A program made the position numbers and the translations under genes. Of a stretch of DNA of 22,227 nt, positions 9,996-19,380 are shown one piece after another (within the stretch, counting starts at the first letter, position 1; each line of letters starts with the position of its first letter). This stretch comes from Alectoria sarmentosa. Lineage: Eukaryota; Ascomycota; Lecanoromycetes; Lecanorales; Parmeliaceae. Where the stretch lies: the NCBI GenBank assembly GCA_009733775.1, contig WOGZ01000445.1, positions 1 through 22,227 on the forward strand. The letters are read 5' to 3'. Under the pieces are notes generated by a model. That model was not told the origin of the DNA. It did no database searches and worked only from the letters and a program-made list of their open reading frames with translations.

Positions 9996-11054
9996 TTTAA
10001 AATAAGATTTATATAAATAATTGCGAAATTATTATTATTATAATAAATTAATAATAAAAAATTTATTAAAAAAGAATTATTTATATTAAAAAAACTTTAA
10101 TTATAATTTTTCGTATTAACATTATAATATTAATTAATATTTCGAAAATCAAATTTAAAAAAGATTTCATTTTCGAATTAATAATATAACGAGATTTAAC
10201 GATATATATTTATTTTCTAAATTTATATATCGTCGATATGTTAATCAAAAATGAAATTAATTATATCATATAAATTTTTAAAAAACTTCGTTTAAATATG
10301 TTATGCGAAATTAATTACAAAAACGTATTTTTTATTAAAATTTTATTAAATAAAACTTTATCGGAATCTTTTATAAATATTAATTAAATTAAGAAAATTA
10401 TTACTTTTATTATAATAACATTAATGTCTTTGATATAAAATTTATTAATCGTTATTTATAACGCCGTCGCAAATTAAATAAATATCGTTAAAAAAAATTA
10501 TTAAACGAAGTTATGATTTACGGCGATAATTAAAATATAAGAATTTTTATAAATATAATAAATGAGTTTTTTATCTTTTAATAAAACGAAGACTTTGTTA
10601 AAATATTTAAAAAGAATTAAATGAAGCTATTATTACGTTATAATTAATAATTAAATTATTAAAAACGAATCGTATTAAGATTTATTCGTTAAATATTAAA
10701 AATAAAATTGTCGTCGACGAAATATTCGATGATTTATAATAATAAAGTAAATTTAAAAATATCACGAAATTTATTTTATTTATTTATTTAATATATATAA
10801 TATAAGTTTTTTTATTTAACGACAAGCGTAAAAATAAAGTAATAATCGATATTAAAGATTTTAACGATTTTATCGTATTTAACGTATATTTTATATCGTT
10901 ATAATTAAACATTATAGCAAAGCTAATAAAATATATATAATTATTTATATTTAATATTATATTTTTTTTTATTAATAATTAATATATTATAATTATCGTT
11001 ATATATTAATTATAATTTTTCATCGCGAAAAAAAATCTTTTAATGTATTATTTA
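9996..11054 (+). pseudogene. Element C pol, N-terminal half of reverse transcriptase, cut by element B
   Basis: The first 560 bp are the protease-RT connector, aligned with B 13976-14490. From about 10560 the RT N-terminal region follows. FNDKRK, VIIDIKDFNDFIVFNVYF and ISL*LNIIAKLIKYI (about 10815-10935) match the fungal Gypsy block with DIRGLN and the YPIP.Q motif. The motif A Asp reads Asn (FNI near 10950). The frame runs in phase to NVLFI at 11041-11054 and is broken there by element B; it resumes at 18371 with TFINF in the correct phase once one ATTTA copy is removed. Confidence 0.83.
11050..11054. repeat. Target-site duplication ATTTA, left of element B
   Basis: ATTTA directly before the 5' LTR of B, repeated at 18366-18370 after its 3' LTR. 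With one copy removed, the codons of element C read through the site without a shift. Confidence 0.85.
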
Positions 11055-11228
11055 TATCACGATGTCGAGCACTTATCTTGTTAAAATACTTATTTCGTTT
11101 AACAGTTATATTTATTTAACAAATATTTTATTAAACGCATAATTTAACAAACATATATATAATTAATTTCTATAAGAAAAAATTAACAAACTTACACATC
11201 ATTAATGAATATTTATATTGTTATTACA
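11055..11228 (+). repeat. 5' LTR of element B
   Basis: Begins TATCACGATGT (TG to TA at the tip) and ends ATTACA. Aligned without gaps to 18192-18365. Shared blocks include ATTTTATTAAACGCATAA, AAGAAAAAATTAACAAACTT and CATCATTAATGAATATT. Confidence 0.92.
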
Positions 11229-12344
11229 ATATGATAACAACACTTATATGATGTTAATTGATTATCGTATAATTTAAAAGCTTTTTCGTTATTAATTTTG
11301 CTTTTTATAAAAGTCTTTTGCCAACGCCCTTTTATAATTATTTAAAAGTCTTTCGTTAACGACTTCATATTGTTTATCTTAATAATTTATTTACGTTAAC
11401 AAATTATTTATTTCAAATTAATTAATCACGTCGTTTTAATCGACGAGGTTTATATCACGCTCAAACGAAAAACAATTATCTTAATTTTTTAATTCGACGA
11501 TTTCATCGAGATAACTCATTCTCATTTTAATTTATTAAAGTTTATGACAAAAAACGTGATTCATTATCTCATTATATATACTTTTAAACCTTTAAAGCTC
11601 TCGAAATCTTCAACGTCTCGAAACGATAAAGTAAAAACGAGATTTAATTCGTTAAGGTTCAAATTAATAATATCGTGATCATTAAATTGAATCATTAATA
11701 AATCTTTTTTTCGCAAGATTATTAAACTTTTTGATAATTTTATTAAGCAATTAATTGAGTTATTAAAGTCTTCGTCGATAGATATTATTTCGTTTAATTC
11801 ATTTATTTAACGAAAGTAAAGATAAAAGCAATTATTAAGCATTATTTTAATAAATTTATTACGTCGCTTTATTATTATATTTAAGATTTTTATAAAAATT
11901 ACGATTTATGATAACATTATATTTTCGCTTAATTCGAATTTCGATTATTAATAATTGTAATAAGATATTAATGCTATTATATAAAAAGCTATTATTTAAA
12001 CATTATAACATTTTCAGATATTAATCGATTTAATAAATTCGTTAAAAGATTTAAATTTATAAGATTTAGTTAACGAATTAAGCATTTCGACGTTATCAAA
12101 TTATCAAAATTTATTAAATCTTAATTATTTCGATTTTCATTTAAATAAGTCTTATAATAAAGACGAGATCGTTATAATAAATAAAAACATTTATTTTCGT
12201 AACGTTATTTTTTTCATTAAACGTTTATGAAATGTTGTTGTTGTGAAAAAAATTTTAATAATTAAAAAAAATTTTAATACGATTTTAAAAGATATATCAT
12301 TATTATAATACACGATAAAATTATTTAATTTCGAAAAGTTTGAT
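11229..12344 (+). other. Leader of element B
   Basis: About 1.1 kb between the 5' LTR and readable gag. A primer-binding site should start at or next to 11229, but the sequence there (AATATGATAACAAC) does not let me name the tRNA. The stretch from 11761 aligns with C 282-769. Words such as AACGTGATTCATTATCTC (about 11555) have a loose echo in the 3' region of element A near 7294. The N-terminal part of gag may lie in the last few hundred bases, but I cannot show it. Confidence 0.55.
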
Positions 12345-12700
12345 TTATGTGTTAATAATAATATCGAAAAGTGATATAAAATATTGTTAAAACGATTTAA
12401 AAAATTTATCGAAATAGCACTTTTTTATTTTATTGTGAAAAAATATATTTTAACAAATGCACGTAATTAAAAAGAATTATTTGAATATATATAAATAATC
12501 GTTAATTATGTCAAATCTGTTAATATCGATAATGTCGAGAATTAATTAATATTCGTTTATTAAAACATCGTTATCGAGTTACGTGTTTTCATAAACTCGT
12601 TTTTTATTATAATATTAATTTTATTTATTTATTTAAATGCTTGAATTGAAAAAGAATATTTGATTTGAAATATCTCGCTTAAGACTTTAAGATTTATTTT
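12345..12700 (+). pseudogene. Gag capsid remnant of element B
   Basis: Gag builds the virus-like particle. In the + frame (starting GAA AAG TGA near 12365) the reading is EK*YKILLKRFKKFIEIALF, then KKYILTNARN*KELFEYI, VNYVKSVNIDNVEN*L, VY*NIVIELRVFI and A*IEKEYLI. This fits the fungal Gypsy capsid pattern (W..ML..RF ... AL..L....YT..DAR ... P.EYV..I..HA..A ... QL..AY..I..ELR) in order and spacing. Trp and Gln codons of the pattern are stops here. No start codon can be assigned. Confidence 0.75.
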
Positions 12701-13367
12701 AATAACGTGTTATCGAAAGCTTTTAATAAGGTTTAAGATAAGGTTAATAAAATGTTAATCGTTAAAGTTAACAATAGAGTTACAAGAATCAATCGTTTAA
12801 TTTTAATTTCTTTTATTTAAAGCAGTCTTTTAATTATTAATATAAATTTTATGATAGAAAACAAAATATTTATAATAATTAATAATATAATTATTGATTA
12901 AATCGATAATACGTTTCGCAAGGCAATTTTATCACAACATTTCAACTTTAAATCGTTGATTTTTTAAACATATTCGTTTCGATATTATTGAATTAATTTA
13001 AATAATCAAACTCTTCTTTTCGAGATGAAAGGTTTTTAAAATAAAACGATCGCGATTATCGAGACAATAAACAATTATGATAATTATAAAATATTTATCG
13101 TAATTAAATCGTCGTTTATTAAGCAAATTATGAAAATTAAATTATTTATAATTAAATTAATTATAATAATAAAGATTAATTTAATAATCAAATTTAAAAT
13201 TATAAAAAATAAGAAATTTATCAAGCGGAGCTTATTAAATAAAATTTAACGATAATTACGAGAAAAATCAATTTCAAGATAAAGTTTATATTAATTTCGT
13301 TAATATTTATATTATTTATCGCAATTGTATTACGCTCTTTAATTTAAAATCGAAACTTTATAAACAT
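12701..13367 (+). pseudogene. C-terminal gag region of element B
   Basis: Continues the gag zone toward the protease and aligns with C 8780-9440. A CCHC zinc knuckle would be expected around 13070-13130, where the frame reads NNYDNYKIF; Tyr for Cys (TGT to TAT) would be the RIP product of C-x2-C, but the His and last Cys are not convincing. From about 13150 the frame is rich in Ile, Lys and Thr, as in C. Confidence 0.5.
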
Positions 13368-13975
13368 TTGCGAGAGAATTGTTTATTTAAGATTATGAAC
13401 AATATCGACGATTTCACGATTTTGTCAAATAAGAATTTATTAAAGTCTTTCGCAGCTCGTTATCAGACGACGACGTTAATTTTTTATCATCAATTTGAAA
13501 TCGTTAAATTTAATGCTATCGACATTTCAAATTTAAATATAAATTTTGTTTTTCGAGAATGAAATTACGTTTATATTTTTATACGTTTATGAAATAAAAT
13601 CAATAATAAAGAAATTTGCATAAATATAAATTATAAAGTTACATTAACAGATAAATTATAATTATTAGCATTATTATTTTTGATGAAAATTTGAAAAATA
13701 ACGTCGCCTTTTTGTGTTAAGAATCTTGAATTAATAATATATAATATCGATAAATATGTTTTGATTTTAACGTATATTTTTATTATTAAAAATGACATTA
13801 AAATTCTTTATCGCATTTATAAAGAAATTCATCTTATTGATAATTTGAAAACTCACATGTTATTAAACAATAACATTATAAATTTTAAGAAAATTGTGTT
13901 AAATGTGTCGCAAAATAAAACGTATATCGATAATTACGAAGTTATTAATATTATAATAAATCGATAATGAGATTT
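13368..13975 (+). pseudogene. Aspartic protease remnant of element B
   Basis: The retropepsin-type protease cuts Gag-Pol. An open run at 13368-13562 (64 codons) leads in, including SFAARYQTTTLIFYHQFEIV. The active site reads ININ at 13620-13631, where the family has IDTG: Asp (13623-13625) is now Asn and Gly (13629-13631) is now Asn, both by G to A. It continues YKVTLTDK. A second open run at 13761-13967 (68 codons) reads IYKEIHLIDNLKTHMLLNNN, then VLNVSQNKTYID, matching the family's RE.HLVDDL...LIG.D.I block. Length and order are normal. Identification rests on motif order. Confidence 0.8.
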
Positions 13976-14489
13976 TTATTAAAAAAAGATCATTTATATT
14001 AAAAAGATTTTGATTTTAATCTCTCGTATCGATATTATAATATTAATTAATATTTTTAAAATATTATTTATAAAAGATTTCATTTTCGAATTTATAATAT
14101 AACGCGATTTTACGATATACGTTTATTTGATAAATTCGAATATTATCGAAGTGTTTATCAAAAATGAAATCGATTATATCATATAAATTTTTAAAAGATT
14201 TCGTTTAAACATGTTATGCGAAATTAATTACGAAAACGTATTTTTTATTGAAATTTCGTCGAACTCATCGAGCTCGTTGAACTCGAGTTTATTAAAATCT
14301 TTCGTAAATATTAATTGAATTAAAAAAATAATCATTTTTGTTATAATAACATCAATGAATTTAATTGAAAATCTATTAATTTTTGTTTATAACGTCGTTA
14401 TAAGTCAAGTAAATGTTATTAAAGAAATCAAATTATTAAACGAAATTATAATTTACGATGATAATTAAGATATAAAAATTCTTATAAAT
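13976..14489 (+). pseudogene. Protease-RT connector of element B pol
   Basis: Coding continues from the protease. KRFRLNMLCEINYENVFFIE-type words can be read with frame changes around 14195-14255, and the region aligns with C 9996-10560. An inverted-looking GAACTC/GAGCTC cluster lies at 14265-14290. No catalytic domain is expected here. Confidence 0.55.
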
Positions 14490-15361
14490 TTAATAAATGA
14501 GTTTTTTATTTTATAATAAAACGAAGGTTTTATTAAAATATTCGAAAAGAATTGAATAAAATTTTCGTTTTATAATGATTAATAATTTAGGTTATTAAAG
14601 TCGAGTCGTATTAAAATTTATTCATTAAATATCAAAAATAAAGCTATCGTTAATAAAACATTTAATAATTTATAACGATAAAATAAATTTGAATACATTA
14701 TTAAGTTTACATTATTCAATTATTTTATGTTCGTCGTGTAAAAAACGTTGTTTAATGATAAGCGTAAAGGTAAAATAATAATAAACATTCAAAATTTTAA
14801 CGATTTAATCGTGTTCAACGTGTATTTTATATCGTTATAATTAAACATTATAATAAAATTAATAAAATGCACACATTTGTTTATATTTAATATTTTTTTT
14901 TTTTTTAATAATTAATACATTATAATTATCGTTATATATTAATTATAATTTTTTATCGCGATCAAAAAACTTTCAACGTATTAATTATAAAATATATAAA
15001 TTTTATAATATATGTATAACGATAAATTAATAAAATCTTGCGTCTTATATAAAAATTCGTTTAAATTTATATCGATGATATTGTTATTAACTTCAAGAGT
15101 TTTATAAAATATGTTATAAATTTACGAAAATTATTTCTTTTGTTAACGGAGCATAACATTGTTATATCGTTAATAAAGACATTTTTCAATTATTCGAATA
15201 TCAATTTGTTAAATCGTAAGATTAATTTATTCGATATAATGATAATAAAGAACAAGTTGAAAGCAATTAAAGTTATTATTTATTTTATTATTTTTGACGA
15301 TTTAAAGCATTATTTAAATTTAATAAATTATTTGCGAAGTGTTGTTTATTATTATATATAA
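14490..15361 (+). pseudogene. Reverse transcriptase remnant of element B
   Basis: Blocks in order: FNDKRKGKIIINIQNFNDL and IVFNVYFISL (about 14750-14840) match the DIRGLN and YPIP.Q region; the motif A Asp reads Asn (IFNIFFFF near 14890). NVLIIKYINFIIYV*R*INKI (about 14977-15040) is the fingers/palm block with Gln codons turned to stops. The catalytic motif IYIDDIVI is intact, with YIDD at 15068-15079. The frame then stays open through 15361 and includes LRKLFLLLTEHNI, ISLIKTFFNYSNINLLNRKI and LKHYLNLINYLRS. This is the best-preserved coding stretch in the window, but stops upstream and the lost motif A Asp make it inactive. Confidence 0.9.
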
Positions 15362-16010
15362 CTCGTTAATTCGTTATAAAATTTTAAAGATTTTTTTGTT
15401 TAAAAAAGCATTTAATAAAGGCAATTTATATCGTATTTATTCGTTTAAGTTTCGTTTATTAAAGGTTTTTTTATAACAAAAAGCGAGCTTTAATAATTTA
15501 TAAAAAGTTTTAAATAAATCATCATTATTTATACACTTTGACGATGATAAAATCTTATAAATAAATTTTAATATTTCGCGAAAATAAGGTTTCGACGTAT
15601 AAATCTTTTATGTTAAAAAGAATTATATAATTGAAAATAAAGACAAATAATCATCAAGAATTATAATAAAATTAATTATATTTTTATTAAAAATGTTGAC
15701 AATCGTTAAAAAGAATTATTGATTTATTAAACTTAAAATAATAAACTTTATGTGAATCATTAAAAAAATTCGATATTTTATAAAGTCGTTTAAATATCTT
15801 ATCGTTATTTAAATAAATTATTTAATTATTTTAAATATCATAAAGCAATCTTCGATTACGTTTATTATTTTTATAATAAAAATAAACGTTCGCCTGATAC
15901 GCGCTTCGTAATTTTTTTGATAATTTCGTTTTAATGTTAAATATAAGTTTAATAAAAAATATATAATGTTGAATGTTTTTTCTCGTCTCGTTAGCATTAT
16001 TAAATCGTTA
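15362..16010 (+). pseudogene. RNase H remnant of element B
   Basis: In the continuing + frame: LFIHFDDDKIL*INF (about 15527-15570), where the family has an N/TDAS-type catalytic Asp after W; KMLTIVKKNY*FIKLKIINF (about 15690-15745), the E-containing helix block; INYL near 15815 in place of TDH; and QSSIT, INVRLIRAS*FF, then VFSRLVSIIKS (about 15960-16005), the family's DALSRL close. Catalytic acidic residues are partly lost. Length is normal for Gypsy RNase H plus tether. Confidence 0.82.
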
Positions 16011-17400
16011 TTATTCGAAAATTATTCGAAGTTTAACGTTTTATATATTTGCGTTATATAAATATTAAAAAATAATAACGTTTACGCATATTTCGTTATT
16101 ATAATATAAATGAATAAAATCTTTCGCGAAAAACTTATATTTGATTATAACACGAATAATTATTAAATAAAAATCGTCGAAATTATTAATGTTAATGCGA
16201 AGCTTATAATTAACGACGAGAGCGTCGAATTTTCTTTTATTCGTAACATCGATTCAAATCTCATTTTTTATAAAAATAGATTTATAAATTTTAAACGATT
16301 ATATATATTTCGATCGTTAATTAAAGATATTTTAAAAATAATATACGATAATAATTATTAAAATTTCGAAAAAATCTTCGACATCGTCATTAAATTATAA
16401 TATATATAAAATTTATCAAAACATTTTTATAAGTATATTAAGCATTGTTTTAATTTTTTAATATTATAAATTCGTCGTTATAAGTTTTACAATTATTTTT
16501 AATTTATAAAAAGTTCGAGCATATTATTTCACATTTTAACGCTTAATTTCATTTTCATTATATTATTATTTGAGAAAGATTTCGATTGTGTTATAATAAT
16601 TATAAACAAATTTAATAAACGTATTATTTATATTCTTAATAAGTTTATTTAAAATGTTAAACAATGAATTATCGCATTGATTAATCATTTCGACGTCGAC
16701 GATTAAAACACATTTAAGATTTTGTTATTCGACAAAAATTCAAAGTTTTTATTCGATTTATAAAAGATTATATTTAATAGATTTAAAGTTAAATTGTTAT
16801 ATTTTATCGTTTATTATTTATAAATAAACGATAATAATGAACGCATTAATCAAATAATTGAAATTGCTTTATATTTTTATATATATACGTTATAAAAGCT
16901 TTTTATATAATTCGTTATTTTATTATATATATAAACACAATTTAATAACGTACGATCGACAATTATTATAAAATCGTTAAATGAATATATTTATAACTTT
17001 ATATTTAATAAAAATTTTAATTTATTAATATCAAATTTATCGTAATAAAATCATATTAAAATAAGAGTCGAAATTATCGATGTTATTAATTTCACTCAAA
17101 TAAATCAAAAGTTTCATTATAATCATAAATATTAATTTATATATTTTAAAAAGAGAAATAAGATGTTTCTTCGTTTGCATAAATATTATTTCATATTTTA
17201 ATTTATCAACGTTATTAAAATCGATAAATTTGATCAAAGATACGTAAATTTATTTGATATCGTTTTCAAAATAAATAAATAAGTTTATAATTTTAATATA
17301 CTCGATTATTAAAAAATTTATTCAATATTCTTCGTCGTTCAATTAAAATCTTAATCTAATACGAATTCGTTTAATAAATCTTTATTAAATGAATTTAATT
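16011..17400 (+). pseudogene. Integrase remnant of element B
   Basis: The zinc-binding part ends near KHCFN (about 16440). The core has LFHILTLNFI at 16525-16552, where the first catalytic Asp is Asn (AAT 16545-16547); ILLFDKNSKFLFDL at 16722-16765 with the second Asp kept (GAC 16731-16733); and INDNNERINQIIE with the catalytic Glu kept (GAA 16839-16841). The last two are 36 codons apart (D-X35-E) and the first two are 62 codons apart, both usual. A GPY/F-like C-terminal part starts RLHKYYF at 17172 and includes KFDQRYVNLFDIVFKINK. The open frame on the minus strand at 17037-17237 is a shadow of this coding region. Confidence 0.88.
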
Positions 17401-17625
17401 CGATTTTCGTCGAAGATAACGTTAACGAATATAAATTATAAAAAATAAATCGTTTTTTTAATAAGCGAGTAAGTCGACGAGATAAAAATTATTCAATAAA
17501 TTATTTATTACGATAATAAGAATACGATTCGAAATACGATCAATAATATAATATCAAACATCTCGATAACGCGTTAATATTAATATAAGATTATAAAAAC
17601 GTTATACAATCACGAAAGAATTATT
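17401..17625 (+). pseudogene. Chromodomain-like C-terminal tail of element B pol
   Basis: The frame reads KRVSRRDKNYSINYLLR** at 17463-17519, then EYDSKYDQ*YNIKHLDNALI and LI*DYKN (17520-17600). This matches the chromodomain-type tail of fungal Gypsy integrases: .KRV.RRG..Y.IEYLVRWKGYG...D.W..I..L.NA..L..DYE. The expected Trp codons are stops. In life it would bind heterochromatin marks. C carries the same tail at 20801-21005. Confidence 0.72.
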
Positions 17626-18191
17626 AATAATTATTTACGTTAATATTATCTCTTTTATTAAAAGCACAATCAAATTAATTTATTATCGAACATTTTTATT
17701 CGTTAAAGGCTTTCGCACAGCGAATTATTATTGTTATAATATTATTAAATATAATATCTTTATTTATCGAACCTTCTTTTTTATCGAAGTTTACGAATTT
17801 AAAATCTTTTATAAAGTAATTGATTATTGTTATTATAATATCATCGAAAACAATTCTTTTATCGATTTCCGCGATAACATTATTATCAACAACACATAAA
17901 TTTCGCCGAAATCAACGTTTATTATTTCAATAACTTTGATAATTAAATAACAATTTACGTCAAATCGATGTTTTTTCGATTTGATAATAAAAATTCTTAA
18001 AATTATAACGAATAAAACGTCGTTAAAGGCTTTCGTGATTATAATAACAAATCGTCAAAAATTGAATTAAAGCTTTTCGCAACAATATACTATTGTTATT
18101 AAGGTTACGAATATTGATTTATTTGTTATAAACTTTTATTTACATATATACATAACGAGATCGTTATGTATTCTTTTTATTTACGACATAT
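17626..18191. other. Conserved 3' region of element B, function unknown
   Basis: About 560 bp between pol and the 3' LTR. It is well conserved with C 21006-21513; for example, AAAACGTCGTTAAAG and TTTCGTGATTATAATAACAA occur in both. No domain was recognised. Fairly open frames run on both strands around 17700-17950; on the minus strand about 70 codons lack a stop, including CVVDNNVIAEIDKRIVFDD. The conservation with C could reflect shared descent alone. A strong palindrome lies close to the 3' LTR. Confidence 0.55.
18148..18171. repeat. Palindrome just upstream of the 3' LTR of B
   Basis: Arms ATACATAACGA and TCGTTATGTAT (11 bp each, perfect) flank the two bases GA. It ends 20 bp before the 3' LTR, where a polypurine tract would be expected. 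The matching place in C lacks it. Confidence 0.8.
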
Positions 18192-18365
18192 TATCACGAT
18201 GTTAAACACTTATTTTATCAAAATATTTATCTCATTTAACAGTTATGCTTGCTTAGCAAGTATTTTATTAAACGCATAACTTGACAAGCACATATATAGC
18301 TAATTTTTATAAGAAAAAATTAACAAACTTATACATCATTAATGAATATTCATGTTATCATTACA
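18192..18365 (+). repeat. 3' LTR of element B
   Basis: 174 bp, gap-free match to 11055-11228, TATCACG to ATTACA. It keeps G or C at many places mutated in the 5' copy (for example GCTTGCTTAGCAAG against ATTTATTTAACAAA), and the reverse holds elsewhere, so the two copies were mutated independently. Confidence 0.92.
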
Positions 18366-18370
18366 ATTTA
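18366..18370. repeat. Target-site duplication ATTTA, right of element B
   Basis: Second copy of 11050-11054. Element C coding resumes directly after it. Confidence 0.85.
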
Positions 18371-18768
18371 TCACATTTATAAATTTTATAACATATATAT
18401 AACGATAAATTAATAAACTCTTACGCTTTATATTAAAATTCGCTTCAATTTATATTAATATTAATATTATTAATTTTAAAAACTTTATAAAATATATTAT
18501 AAATTTATAAAAGTTGTTTATATTATTCGCAAAGCATAACATTATTATATCGTTAATAAAAACATTTTTTAATTATTTAAATATTAATTTATTAAATCGT
18601 AAAATTAATTTATTAAATATAATAATAATAGAAAATAAATTAAAAATAATAAACGTTATTATTTATTTTATTATTTTTAAGAATTTAAAACATTATTCAA
18701 ATTTAACAAATTATTTGCGAAATGTTATTATTATTATATACAATTTATTAATTTATTATAAACCTTGA
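18371..18768 (+). pseudogene. Element C pol, C-terminal half of reverse transcriptase
   Basis: Continues the RT cut at 11054. It reads TFINFITYI*R*INKL (from 18371), then IYINI where B has IYIDD, so the catalytic motif is lost. From 18514 the frame is open for 84 codons and reads LFAKHNIIISLIKTFFNYLN, NINLLNRKINLLNIII and LKHYSNLTNYLRN, parallel to B 15140-15361. It is more mutated than B: GAT and GTT codons of B are AAT and ATT here. Confidence 0.85.
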
Positions 18769-19380
18769 AAACACTTTTACTTAAAAAAGTATATAATTAA
18801 AAATAGTTTACGTTATATTTATTCGTTTGAACTTCGTTTATTAAAAGCTTTTTTAGAAAAAAAAGTGAATTTTAATAACTTATAAAAAGCTTTAAATAAA
18901 TTGTTATTATTTATACACTTTAACGATAATAGAATTTTATAAATAAATCTTAAAATTTCGCGAAAATGAGATTTCGACGTATAAATTTTTCATATCAAAA
19001 AAAAATTATATAATAAAAATAGAAACAAATAATTATTAAAAACTATTATAAAATTAATTATGTTTTATCAAAAATGTGAATAATCGTTAAAAAGAATTAT
19101 TAATTTATTAAGTTTAAAATAAAAAACTTTATATAAATTATTAAAAAAATTCGATATTTTATAAAATCGTTTAAATAAATTATTTTTATATAAATAAATT
19201 ATTTAATGACTTTAAACATTATAAAACAATCTTCGATTACGTTTATTATTTTTATAATAAAAATAAACGTTCGTTTAATACGCGCTTCGCAACTTTTTCG
19301 ACAATTTCGTTTTAATATTAATATAAATTTGATAAAAAACATATAATGTTAAATTCTTTTTCTCGTTTCGTTAACATTAT
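18769..19380 (+). pseudogene. RNase H remnant of element C
   Basis: Aligned with B 15362-16010. It reads LFIHFNDNRIL* near 18908-18943, where B has LFIHFDDDKIL: acidic residues turned to Asn. The closing part (TTCGTTTAATACGCGCTTCG, near 19270) matches the B stretch before RLIRAS. More stops than in B. Confidence 0.78.

Larger units (their letters stand above)
11055..18365 (+). mobile_element. Element B: complete but RIP-degraded Ty3/Gypsy element nested in C
   Basis: A full-length element of 7311 bp with two 174-bp LTRs and ATTTA duplications. The internal order is leader, gag, aspartic protease, reverse transcriptase, RNase H, integrase, chromodomain-like tail, 3' region. It is collinear with element C and closely related to it. 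The LTR pair differs at about 27 positions by my count, every one a transition, with no indel: the pattern expected from RIP on two identical copies. B retains more coding signal than A or C, including an intact YIDD and the integrase D-X35-E pair, but has many stops and lost its protease Asp and its first integrase Asp. Primer-binding site and polypurine tract are no longer recognisable. Confidence 0.93.

Noticed and set aside
13368..13967. The open frames at 13368-13562 and 13761-13967 as small independent genes
   Set aside because: Both are fragments of the protease region of element B, in family order with stops between them.
17037..17237. 66-codon minus-strand open frame as a gene
   Set aside because: It lies opposite the integrase C-terminal part of element B, whose + frame reads as the known GPY/F-type region.
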